This document shows, one piece after another, positions 36,726 through 48,392 of a DNA stretch of 64,000 nt. Location of the stretch: positions 434,001-498,000 of the forward strand of contig JBAIAA010000882.1 in the NCBI GenBank assembly GCA_037893245.1, in the 5' to 3' direction. Every line of letters begins with the position of its first letter. Position 1 is the stretch's first letter. Below the pieces are notes generated by a model. The model was not told where the DNA came from, did no database searches, and was given only the letters and a program-made list of their open reading frames with translations. Both the position numbers and the translations under genes were made by a program. Origin of the DNA: Crossaster papposus. Its lineage: Eukaryota > Echinodermata > Asteroidea > Velatida > Solasteridae.

Positions 36726-38009
36726 CGGAGTTTGTAAGGGTTTTCGTGATAATGCTCGTGAAACACAAGAACAAAGAAATGAAAGGGCACTTATAAAATA
36801 ATCATCACAAAACCTGACGATACAAAATAATGTGGCGCAGTTAAGGGACAATCTATAATATTTGGGATGGGTACATGGATCACCTGAGAGTACTTCTGAC
36901 TCCACTATCCTTGGAGCAAATTCTACACTTCCCATATTGCAAGCAACACATTAGGGAACTTGGGGGACGTGATATGGAAGGTGATACGGCACGGCCTTTG
37001 CACACTCTTGCCTGAATGATAAACGAACGTGTCTCTTCGGAGCCACAGTACATACACTGAACCAATACATTGTGTAACGGACTCTTGATGTCGTCCGAGC
37101 GGTTTATCGTGTAATACATCCCGTTGGACTCAGCACCAATCTATCATTGGGTACCGTGGGACAGTGCTGAGTCCAATGTCCCTTAGTTTATATTAACATT
37201 ACTCACACTATCTGAACACGCCAGGGAGAGACATGGAACACGTCTGTCTCGTTTTAATTCCAAACCAGTTCTCCTCGTTTATTAACCCAGCGAACACTTT
37301 AAATCATGTTTTTAACTATCTCATTTATAATTATTAGTCCTAAACCCCGCCCTATATGTGATTGGATAGTTAACTCTTCCCTTATTGGTCACTGTACTAT
37401 TCGAGCGTCACAAAAGTCACAAGAGGGCGCACTTATTTTCCCGTTGGTAAGAAATGCATGCGCAGTAGAAGCCGTCCACGGCGATTAATGCCGGAACTGA
37501 AATAGACAATGACGCCATAAACAAGGGACGACTGAAGGTAATCTCATTTCTAATGGAAAATACTTTAGCACAAACCAAGCCACACCGAGCCGTACACCAA
37601 TACGTACATGACCACTAAAGGCTCCAAGCTGGGATTGCAATATAAAGCGAGTTAGGTAATTCACCCGCGAGCGTGCATGCACATCGCGACCCGACAGTAT
37701 TAAAAGCGACACTGCGTTCTGGAAAGTAGTACAAAACGTGTTTTTAAACGAAAAGAGTTTTAAAAACAGGAAATAGGAAACAGGAAGGAGCATTAACAAG
37801 TAGGATATAAACGGTTATGCGTATACTAGATTTCTTCTACAGGATTTCAGAGTATGGAAGGCGGCAAAATATGAATTTGTATATTCTGACAGGCTAAGGC
37901 GATTTAAACAATCGTTTTCACAGGACCTGCCAACTGAACGTCGAAATGATATTTAGGGGAATTATTGTTAGGATTCTTCTCTATTTTTATGGACGTTGCT
38001 TATAATATA

Positions 38010-38040
38010 AACGGTAAACGGTAAACGGTAAACGGTAAAT
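38010..38040. repeat. Short 7-bp tandem array
   Basis: About four perfect copies of AAACGGT in a row, within a looser stretch rich in ACGGTA. Only 30 bp long. Confidence 0.8.
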
Positions 38041-39650
38041 ATACGGTATATTACCATCACTGAACGGTTGGAAAAAAATACTGGGCAAATTGACACATAC
38101 ATTTTGGTCAATAGATGCAGTTATCACAAACCTCTTTGTCAATATTCACATAGATCCGCCGTTTGTGATATTCATTCCAAATTTCCGACTGTGTTTAGCT
38201 AGCAAACGAGAAACAGCCAGTAAAATGGCCCAACTCCGTGGCCAAACCGAGGCGGGAATTTATTGATTGGTTGTTTTGTCCTGACCTATATTGTGTAGAA
38301 TGGTCTTACGAGAACTTGAAGGGGCCGGTTTAATAAGAGACCTGCCTATTGGCATTGAGAAATCACCAGGCCTGAAGCTTTATGCTAAGTGGACTTTAAA
38401 GGGGTATGTATCTCGTCGAAAGAATTTCCAAGACAAACTATCGTACTCTTTTCGCATAGGCCTAACCTATAAGCAACTTAAGCCGAATTATTGGACCGCA
38501 CCCCAGGGCCCAACGTATAATTAAAGCTTGTCTGCAAGCACTAATGTGTCTGGCATTCAGTGCGGCGCCAGTCTCTGACTGTATACCAAGATGTTTCTCG
38601 TGTAGTTTTTTTAATATAAATCGTTTTCCTAGTCAAATGAGGCCTTGTCATTTTCTAGGCACCAACTAACAAACCCATCTTTTTAAAGAATAGCTTAAGA
38701 ACTGTACTTTTATCTAAAAACTAAAAAAAATATGAAAATATATATTTCTTTTTGCTGTATATAGAGATGTGTAAACTTGCGTGAATCGAATTTGTTATTA
38801 TAACGACAAAATATCGAAGACACAGCGGATTTTACGACAAATGATTTCTCAACATCCATTATCTTGTTAAAACACAATGTCTTGTGGCACGTGGTACAAT
38901 AAATTATGCCCCACTTTAATGCCAAAGAATTCTAGAGAGAACACTGTTGTTTTAGGAGAGTAGTTTTGGTGCATAACAATCACTCTACTCAGTAACTGTT
39001 TATGTTAGGACTAAGCAAATTATCGATGTGCTTGCCTATATACCTTGCATATGCCGAATTCCATCCTCGTTCTAATCGACCTGGTGGTATCGATACGACA
39101 AACAACTTTTCCCCTAAAGAACAAACCTCAACCCGACACCGATACCATACAAATGATGAGATAAAATAAAACAAACAAGGGGCTCGTCGCTATACACAAG
39201 TCTAACATTTGAAAAACAAACATGAATATTGATAGGTCAAACAGAACTGGAAACGAATCCTCTGTTATTACTTCGGCAATATTGGCGCGGATACCACAAA
39301 TAGACATTATAATAATTATATGACACGCACAAATTATAATATTTCGGCTGTAGATACAAAAGCACGATAGGGAAAGACACGACTTTAGAGCACGGCTATG
39401 TAATGCTTTATATCGGATGCATTAACAAGCAGACAATCTTCATCTGACCGAGGACGAATTTACAATCACAGTATTCTATAAAAAAAACCACCACACACAC
39501 AAAACAACTGGGTCGCTCATAAAAGCTGTGTCTCTTCAGAAGTCAGGGTTAAAAATTACGGAGCATAGAAAAAACCCATTGTGTTTTGGTGAAAAAGCTT
39601 TCTATTGCGATATCGCGTCTTCTGTTCCTCATGTTATAAAAACCACGGGA

Positions 39651-39725
39651 ACCAAATTGGCCAATCAGCAGCTCATTCCTCGTTTCTGCTCGAAATGACG
39701 TCAGTCGACTCCGATTGGCCGGCAC
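39651..39725. repeat. CCAAT/TGACGTCA repeat, copy 2 of 2
   Basis: ACCAAATTGGCCAATCAGCA, GAAATGACGTCAGTCGACT and CCGATTGGCCGGCAC match 31893-31978 in order and orientation. Confidence 0.6.
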
Positions 39726-40584
39726 ATGGGGTAGACGTTATCTCATTCGTGTATAATGTCTGATACTCAGACTACAAAGTCGAACATGTCCAAATACCCG
39801 TGAAACAATCACAGACTTATGTGCGCGTATATCCGCATTTATGATCCATGTATTTCTATATAAAACGGTTCCCGATTTAGTTCGTATAGATCGTTTACGA
39901 CTTGCTGTTCCGTGAAGGTGATGTTGAATTGATCGGTAACATAATGAAAACTGCCGCTGATAAGCGAAGACAAATGGTTTTGCGTCACCTATACGCTCTA
40001 GTGCTGGGCGGGGTATACATTTACATATTTTCGTTGACAACAATATTGATGAGCTAATTTGTGTACGGCAGTGAACCCGCGCTGCGCTACCGACACATGC
40101 GTTGAATAAATTCAAAAGCCTCCAATGCAAACATATAGTACCCAGTTTTATCACAGTGTCTTGTGTAGACCACAGCAGTGCCGTATAACAGTTCGTCTTC
40201 GAATCCCATGAGTTTTTCTTTTTACACGGCGCAAACGCAAGTTGCTCTCCAGCACAAAACGGCGCACTTTTCTCGCCCGCAAACAACGACACATGATACC
40301 AAAATGTAAGCTATTTGCTCGACGTTTGCGATATGGGTATTTCATTTCCAATTCCATTGAGATTACATGTAATGTCGAGCTGTCAAAATATAAAGCTTTG
40401 TTTTTTGACAACATACACTGGAAGCGTTACCTGAAGATAGAAAAAAATACTACTCAAAATGCTAGCACGCGATAGTTTGCTACACCGCGCTTTCAGATTT
40501 CTTATAAGGCGGGAAACATTGAGTGAATTATTGTGCATAACCGTTTTACTGGAGAAAAAAAAATGAACTGAATAAACCACCCTA

Positions 40585-40860
40585 ATCAACTTTCGTAACT
40601 AACGGTTGATTAACATAAATTACCTAAACGTCGGTAACAACGTTGGGTTAACTGACTATTTTGTTACCAACCGTTGGTTACCAGGTGAATTACACAACAG
40701 TAGGTTAAAACTAATTGGTTAAAAATTACACCTATTTTACCCATACCAACGTTGGGTAAAATGTACCACCATTGGTCAAATTGGAGAACTGTAATCTTTG
40801 TTGGTAAAATTGTTTTAACCAACAACATATTAATACATGTTTTGAGAGTGTATACATGTA
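40585..40860 (-). repeat. ACACTCTCAAAA-ended element, longer copy
   Basis: On the minus strand it begins ACACTCTCAAAACATG and continues through TTGTTGGTTAAAACAATTTTA and CCCAACGTTGG, with many TTGGTTA/AACGTTG words. A shorter relative starts at 48120 on the plus strand with the same end. Probably a non-autonomous DNA element; the far end is not clearly defined. Confidence 0.5.
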
Positions 40861-41112
40861 CATCATGGTATACACCTACGAAATACAAAATTCCTCCCAG
40901 AATCCTCCCTTCACTGTCATTGACAACAATACGCCGTCAGTCTGCCTTTAGTTCTGCAAATCCCGGTAAATGGGTTAAGTATGCCCCGTGACATGAATGT
41001 ATCTGGACATATAACTCTAGCAAATACTCGGACGAGATGTCTTCCGGACAGCCCCGCTATATGAATACAAAAGAGTTCAACTACTTTACACTCGAAACCT
41101 TTAGTAATATAC

Positions 41113-41753
41113 AGGGTGTCCACATAAAAATTATACCTATTTTCAAATTCATATTATTGCAAAACTACTGAATGTTTCTGAAAAATACAAAATGTCTGTT
41201 GAAAGGGTAGAAAGCCCTCTGTCCAATGGTATAAGGTTCATTATGTCATTGCCATGAATGACTGAACAAACAAGACAGTTATGAAAGGTACTGAAATCAG
41301 CACTGTGACAAGTTGGGATGATAAGGCGGGAAGTGGGAGACATGAGACGAAGATGCCAGCTATGCATTAACATGAATAGTGGCCATGTGGAGGGTACATC
41401 ATCTTAAATTTGTCAGGTAAGTGTACCACAAAAAGAAAGGGATCAGAAAAAATGATTCATCGACCCAGTCATTGCTTTTTGAATGTGATTAAAGCGTAAA
41501 ATAATGTGTCCTTACAAACACCTGCCTGAGCTTTGTTACACCAGTAAAAACAACTTGTCACAGTGCTGATTTCAGTACCTTTCATAAATGTCTTGTTTGT
41601 TTAGTCTTTCATGGCAATGACATAATGAACCTTATACCATTGGACAGATGGCATTCTACCCTTTCAACAGACATTTGTATTTTTTTGAAACATTCAGTAG
41701 TTTTTCAATATTATGAATTTGAAAATGTTTATACTTTTTATGTAGACACCCTG
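41113..41753. mobile_element. 641-bp inverted-repeat element with TA flanks
   Basis: Ends CAGGGTGTCCACATAAAAA and the inverted ACACCCTG, with arms of about 210 bp that match at most positions (for example GGTACTGAAATCAGCACTGT on both sides). It is flanked by TA on each side, as Tc1/mariner-type insertions are. The 230-bp core has no transposase, so it is non-autonomous. Confidence 0.82.
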
Positions 41754-42139
41754 TATACCACATTGCAAACCTTAAAAAAACCACAATGCCCCAAATCGCG
41801 CATATAAATTGATAAATGTTTAGAGTAAGTTTCTATGATGCTTCGAATGAAATGAAATCTAAATCGCTTAATGCTTTATTGCAAAAAAATAGTATAATTT
41901 ATATACTTATTACTATAGTATGGCTCATTGCATTCGCCTGGGAAACTATACGTGACTGTTGTTATGGATTAAGTGCTAACGGGATAGGAGAGTTGGTTGG
42001 GAATGTGGTTTGGAGTGTCTTCACAGGCGTGTCTAAAATGATTGATTACCAAAAGAGATTTTAATTTCGCAAGCATTGATCCGTGGGGGATATTTTCGTG
42101 TCAGAAAGAACAATTTCATGGGGAGTTCATAGTGTCAAT

Positions 42140-42210
42140 AATAAGTTGTTCACAGTATTTTGGTTGGTTAATTTTTGGATAGCTGCAAAAAGGTATACTT
42201 TAGCTTTAAA
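42140..42210 (+). repeat. Dispersed repeat (GATAGCT family), copy 2 of 4
   Basis: TTTTGGTTGGTTAATTTTTG then GATAGCTGCAAAAAGGTATA. Matches the right half of the longer copies at 18371 and 61871. Confidence 0.55.
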
Positions 42211-42899
42211 CGGTTTGTCTCGTCTGTGTTATCGTCGGCCCGTGGCTGGCCAACTGCCAACGACATTCGATAATAACGACAGTATATATAGGGCGTATCT
42301 ATATTGTCCCAAATCTCAATGTTCCCCAGTCTTTATGTTCCCCGATCCCTATTTCCCAATCTCTATTACCCCAATCATGTTGGTTTTGCTTAGGGTTTAG
42401 GACTGTAGAACATAGGGACGGTGAACATCCTAGGTACGCATCAGTCCCGATGTTATATGTTCCCCGGTTCCAGAACCTAACCCAAATCCTAAAGAAAAGA
42501 TCGGGGAACATAGAGACCCTATATACAGATTGTGAGCCTGGATAAACTTGGATAAACAAAATCATGAACTTCATTTTTTGTTAAAGGGCTTCTCTCACTT
42601 AAAAATGAAATAAAAATAAGAAAAGAAATAGGCGCACTAACTTTTAATACAAAATGAGACTTTTCGTGGTAAACAAGCCTAATACAAAATTAATGAGAGA
42701 GGTTTTCGGATATACACAACATGAAGTGATGAACTCCAACATATTTAATCTCCGGAAAAGAATCAAAATATTCGCATTGTGTTCATTACGCTTACAAGCA
42801 GGAGAAAAAATTAGAATGATCTCTTAATTGTCGGAATTGTTTTCTTAACGCAGCGAATTGCAGCCGAATTACAAGAAATTACAAGAAATGTTCCGTGTA

Positions 42900-43660
42900 T
42901 ATTGACGAGTAGACAACAGTACATCCCGAGCCGACAGATATAGATTCGTACGGTATACGCACCGGACGACCGCACAGCGGATTCAATCAACCGTTAAACG
43001 ATTATGACTGCTGACCAAGTAATATAAACCCGAGCCGCGCCGCTACTCAAGTAAGACGGAGCATTTTAGGCGGCCGTGCCGAAAGATGCATCGGAGCTTG
43101 TCGCGATGAACATCGTCATTTTCATCATTTTCATTAAAATCCCGCGATTCCGCAAAATAGGCGGCAAAAGGGGATCTATTTCCTAAATAAATACAGCGAG
43201 TGCCTCCTTACAGGGCATTGTATAGGAAATATGGGGCAAGCGGCGTAATGTCACGGGTCTGTATACAAAAAGCCAGTTAGGGCGCGTCGCTGGTAAATTT
43301 AATATTCCGCACACAGCGATCTTGATAAAACGAACAAGCTGTCGACACAAGGGCCTGTTTGGAATGAACTTCACACGGGGTTCGTATTGCACTTTCTGTG
43401 CGATCGCTGCCTGCCTTCTAACTACGCACGCATTCACGGAGATGCTCTGAACAAAATGGCTGCAACATTTTGGTCTTTTTTAGTCTGCCAGACTGCGAAA
43501 ACAAAAATAAAGATGTTCACGACACGATGAGGACAACATTAGCCAATGTGGCTGGGAAAAGTGGTGTCACGAAACTGGAACGCGAGGCACGAGTGAAGAC
43601 GACGGCCTTTAATTACCCGGCGCCCCGCGCGCCATAATCACAGGCGCCTGGACTTGACAC
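42900..43660. promoter_or_regulatory. CpG-richer patch in the intergenic region
   Basis: CpG dinucleotides are visibly more frequent here than in the flanks (for example CCCGAGCCGCGCCGC near 43030 and CCCGGCGCCCCGCGCGCC near 43617). A TATAAA word at 43023 precedes it on the plus strand. It could be a promoter for an unseen exon (such as the synaptotagmin 5' exon) or a non-coding RNA. No coding evidence. Confidence 0.25.
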
Positions 43661-44015
43661 GAACTACGTGGTTTTGTATTCTATATATCTATAATACGAA
43701 CACATTAAAACGCCTCGAGAAATTGGTTGCAGAATGAGACGGCAATTATTGCATTGATGTGCAAACAAAACTGGTGCTTCAACTAAAGGAAATGAAAGTT
43801 TTCGACCAAAAAATACAAATAAAATGTGCAGTTTCAGCCCTGTCAGTCGGGGGCGATAACTCGTCAAATGACCAGGAAAGATGATTACTTTGTAGGAGGT
43901 TTCGGCTTCGGGAAGTATACGTCATCTAATTCAATAGAAGTATACGTCATCAAATTCAATATAAGTATACGTCATCAAATTCAATACATAGGGCTATTAT
44001 AAGTCCAATGCGACA

Positions 44016-44260
44016 CGGGGCCAATTTCATGGAGCTCCGCTAAGCACAAATATTTTACTTAGCACAAAATGTCATGATTGCTCAATCAAAACAGGTTACC
44101 AGCCACAACTCCATGTGTTTTTCAATTCTATTAGAAAAAAACTAGCCGAATACCAACAAACATCCCATGAAAATGGTTTGTAACCCTGTTTTTGCCAAGG
44201 AATAATCTTTATGCTGAGCATCTTTAAGTGTGCTGGGAAGCTCCGTAAAACTGGCCCCTG
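44016..44260. mobile_element. GCCAATTTCAT MITE, copy 2 of 2
   Basis: GGGGCCAATTTCATGGAGCTC at the left and GAGCTTCC-like GAAGCTCCGTAAAACTGGCC at the right, with AACAGGTTACCAGCCA inside as in the copy at 34681-34927. More diverged ends than copy 1. Confidence 0.75.
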
Positions 44261-45954
44261 GGCGGGGGAGCAGATACTGAGAGGAATCGTACTGCTCGAC
44301 GCCATGGAGACGAGGTTGAGTAGGCCTGCTAATTAACGTTACCGTGTCTAGTATTTAATTATGTCAGCAATAGGGGACAAGCGACGTTTATATTGCACCG
44401 CGCGGAAAGGGATCAAACGAGACCGTCTGAAATAAAACTAAGTTCCTCCGGGGACAGCCAGAAAGAAACAGCAGAAGATTCAAACAGAAAAGAAAACCGT
44501 CAAGAACCATATATCCTTAATGCCGAAAGGTAGAATCCTGTTAACCGCATTAGGCATGTAAATCCAGGTTTGTATTGAATCTATGACGGTTCGGGTTTTT
44601 TTCCGGTTTCGATTTATAATGAAGTTACAATCGATCTCTTGACACGAAGAATTTGCGATGCTTGAACAATTACAATTAACAAAACTCAACTCCATACATG
44701 TAGCTGTCTGTGATGCCTAGAGATGTGTACTTATACACGGATACCGATATATGCAGGAACTGGGTACCCTATTGAAGTAAAACACTGGTACCGCGGGTAC
44801 CCGTGGAAGAACTAGATCCAACCCCAACATTCAAATTCTCGAAGTTGTCTGAAATGCACCGACTCTGGTTGACATTAACATTTTCCCGACCGACCACTAG
44901 TTGCCAAAACACTACGAAAAAAAGGAAAGAATTATACGCAAGACTTCAAAAACAAAAATATTTATAATACTAACCGGCAATGGGTAAATAGGGAGACTTT
45001 CCCATAGACGCATGCACAAATCTTTTCAAACTTTACTGTCACCTTAGCCGATTTTCCCATTTTTTTCCCCTACGAAGTTTGGACCTATTTTAGACCCTGC
45101 TCTACAAATATAACTCATTTGCAACGATAACATTTTACCTCCTTGTCTCCCTATTAACACTTGTTTCCCTATTATCAAACAAGTTTCGATAAATGTCTAT
45201 TTGTACATTTAGTATAATTACAAATACAATTTAGTTTTTGAAGAATACTCAATCAACGGGGCTTCAATTTGTCCGCTTGTGGCAGCCCATACAAAATGGC
45301 GGCCAATGTTTACAAATAATTGTCATTAACAGAAAACCGCATGCAAACTGCAACTTTCGCGAGCGCTATCTGTTCTCCATTAAAATGCACACGAATTTGA
45401 CACCTATTTCGGCTTCTCGTGTAGCCTGGCTTTCAGTTTAAAACTACCTTACTTTCGTTTTGTCCTAGGAGGTTATTTGATAACTTGTAAAATTGGGAGG
45501 TTCGGATATTCGGTCTCGGAGCCGGTTCCTGAGTCGGGTACTCGGGTATCCGGTTCCGATGCACAGCCCAGATTATATATTCAAATGGAAGGCATGAACC
45601 CGAGATAGAAGCTCGGAAGATCTGTAATATATTTATATGTGCAATTTTCGAGCTCAACTTGGTATGCTTTTAGGTTATTCAGGATTGTTGTCATGACCAC
45701 GGGACCTTGAATATTTTACGGATGTACACAGCGAATACAGGTTATTGGCCAATAAAACGTAAAAGTTAAATACCTAATTATGCTCGTTAATTCACCACAC
45801 GGTACTTTAACTCACACCACAGTGACTCAAAATAGCTCAACATGCACACGCATCCATTGCGGTTGTTGTCAAAAATGTTAGTTTCAAAAAGTAAAGTGTT
45901 CTTCACTTGGCTGAATTCGAAGATTCCTGTCGAGTTTTGTTCTCTTAATTTGTG

Positions 45955-46180
45955 CATGTACTAGTACACCCAACACGATTTAAGGCAGAGCGGACCCCAT
46001 TTGTCCCTAACCATATACACACGGGACTAGTGTTACCTAACAATACCGCCCCCCCCCCCCCCTCTCTCCTAAATATCTAAATAGAAAAACCTGAAATTCC
46101 GAAAACACAATGACCAACAAAACAAGGGGGCGGTGAGGATCTCTTTGATGTCTTATATCTTGCATCGTGTGTTGAAAATA
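45955..46180 (-). repeat. Dispersed repeat with C-tract, copy 2 of 2
   Basis: Inverted relative to 9957-10175: CACGATTTAAGGCAGAGCGG, a 14-base C run near 46049-46062, AACACAATGACCAACAAAAC and ATATCTTGCATC appear in mirrored order. Confidence 0.6.
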
Positions 46181-47929
46181 GTTGGTGCATGTAAAACATA
46201 TGAAGTCGAGCTTTTAGAGTTAATAAATCTTCTTCTTATCGTGTCCACAGTTAATAAATGAGAATGCTAAGTGTCCTCGTTCAGAAAAAAACACTTCCCG
46301 TAAAGCGCCGAAGTGACGTAGGATTTAGAGATAAAAAACAATCCTATTAAATATTTAGACATTTCTCACCCTGTATTTTGTGCCAAAACACACCGGCATG
46401 TTTCCGTATAATAAGGCTACTTTGCCTGCGGCATGCCTATCCATCATCCCGTCTAAAGTCCTTCAGTGATAACGAACTGTCTTCTATTTAATTTCCTCTG
46501 GTACAATTACCCATACGTTTAATAATTGCGAGGACGGCCAATTGTGCACTCTTGGTATTTTCCAACTGAAAGCGAGACACGTATAATGTGCGTATATATC
46601 TCTGTAGTGTTTGGTTTTAGGGGACCGTCTGTCGTACATGTAGACGACCCACCGTCTAATTACTATTTGTAAGATTCTTTGACGCTTCAGTCTCAATGGT
46701 GAAACGCATAAGAAACACGGTCGTCTTTATTGCATGCGCCCATTGACGTTAATCTTAAGCCAATAAGGCTGTTAATTAACGAAGCCATTTTGGGGGCATA
46801 AATAAACTTGTGAATAGAAAGGCAATGACATTAAGTTCACTGCTACTTGAGCTAAATAGTAAATTTTTACAATCTTTCTACAAACTGTTCAGGTCCACTA
46901 AGTTGAACCACGGAGAAATAAGGGGGATAATAACCTTGTTAAAAAAAGTGATACCGAAATATCTCGATTTGGGCCACTACTAGTTTTAGCTCCAGATACT
47001 ATTTTGTGAAGCACATCAGTCGGAGGTTCTTTCACAACGTAAAACCGCGCCTGCGAATTTAAAGGTATGATACACCATTAGAAATTGCTTGGTTTTAGTT
47101 AGGGTTAAAGAACAACATTTGTGTATTATGTACGTTGACGTATGCCATACATGGGTGAAATGTTTTACACCCTACACCCGATGCGCCTTTCCAATTCCAA
47201 CGCTTATTAAACGGTGCGACCACGCATCGATAACGCGATGCAGACCCGCAGCATTTCAAAGCATTTGAAAAGAATGGTCCCGGGTGCACCAAATACCAAC
47301 GCCAACATGCAAAATCGATATTGATACGTACTTCAATAAAATGTCGAGCCCACGTGCAGACCAAATAGAGAAAACCTTTACGCAAATGGAATTAATGTGT
47401 TATGAGACCGAGCCAACTGTTAACATAATACCAACATGTTTTGGTCGATCGATAAGCAAATACATCCTAAATGCTGTATATAGCGTGTATTTGCGCCGAT
47501 TACCCACTACAATCAGTATAGTTTCACGGAAAAACAACAGCAGCAAACTCGTTCGCCCACTCATTAAATTGGACCGTTAAGTTTGCTTCATAAACCGCCA
47601 GGAAAGAACAATAATAAAAGGAATAATTGTTAATGATAAACGGAAGCCAAATGCCACAGGACAGATGCGGTATAAGCTCCTAAATGCCTAATTATTAAAT
47701 TGATATCAGAATCGAATCCAACAGTAAAAAAAAAAAGAATACAAATAATACAAATAATAATGATCAAAATAATGTATGTATATAGCGTTAAATTGCCTAA
47801 CGATACAAGGCGTTGTATCATTATTAATCCGGTCATTGGCTGCCATTTCGGCGCAAAGCAGCTAATAACAACCATCTCTGCCCTCACAGATATAGATATC
47901 CAATTACACCTGGGTGGAGAGCAGCAATG

Positions 47930-48058
47930 AGTGACAAAGTGCCTTGCCCAAGGGCACACGTACCCTAGTCCCAGGCTGGACTTGCACCCACAACCTACAG
48001 CTGTGCCCACAAGCCACGAATTCGATGCACGAAGCCACGGCAGTCCACTATTATACAT
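47930..48058 (-). mobile_element. tRNA-derived SINE fragment
   Basis: On the minus strand: a tRNA-like head with B box GGTTGTGGGTGCAAGTCC, then the core TGTGCCCTTGGGCAAGGCAC. The same core lies in the SINE at 33845. The tail is missing or diverged beyond recognition. Confidence 0.65.
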
Positions 48059-48119
48059 TCCAGTGTTTGCTTTCTTTCTATAAGTTACAGCTCTTTGAAT
48101 GATTATGTATTAAAAGGCG

Positions 48120-48290
48120 TACACTCTCAAAATATGTAATAAAATGTTGTTGGTTAAAAATTTGTTACAATTTTAGCCAACAGTGTGTAAATGTCTCCAA
48201 TTCAACTTGACAAATGTTGGGTACATTTTACTTAACGTTGGGTAAAAAAGGCTATTTTGTTTTACACAAATTTGTATTTTCCAAAAGTGC
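48120..48290 (+). repeat. ACACTCTCAAAA-ended element, shorter copy
   Basis: Starts ACACTCTCAAAATATG, then TGTTGTTGGTTAAAAATT and AACGTTGGGTAAAA, paralleling the minus-strand copy at 40585-40860. Confidence 0.5.
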
Positions 48291-48309
48291 GTTCTCAATC
48301 TAACCAATC

Positions 48310-48392
48310 CAGTAATCCGGTAAGCTTTTCAATAGTACGTTGGTTGGTTATTTCGTTGATAGCTGCAGTAGATATACTACAGCTTTAAGCTA
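48310..48392 (+). repeat. Dispersed repeat (GATAGCT family), copy 3 of 4
   Basis: GTAAGCTTTTCAATAGTACG, TTGGTTGGTTATTTCGTTGA, TAGCTGCAGTAGATATACT. It lies directly after the 48120-48290 element. Confidence 0.55.

Larger units (their letters stand above)
34928..39650. other. Intergenic, no gene seen
   Basis: Holds a run of 26 G at about 35630-35655, a repeat shared with intron 1 of the lectin-like gene at 36630-36725, and a 7-bp (AACGGTA)n array near 38010-38040. Short ORFs show no domain. A GC-richer patch at 37320-37480 has no clear function. Confidence 0.4.

Noticed and set aside
39738-40292. Longest open frame of the gene desert (184 codons, minus strand)
   Set aside because: It opens with GTG, has no ATG near its start, overlaps other open frames on both strands and shows no domain or codon pattern. 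Likely chance.
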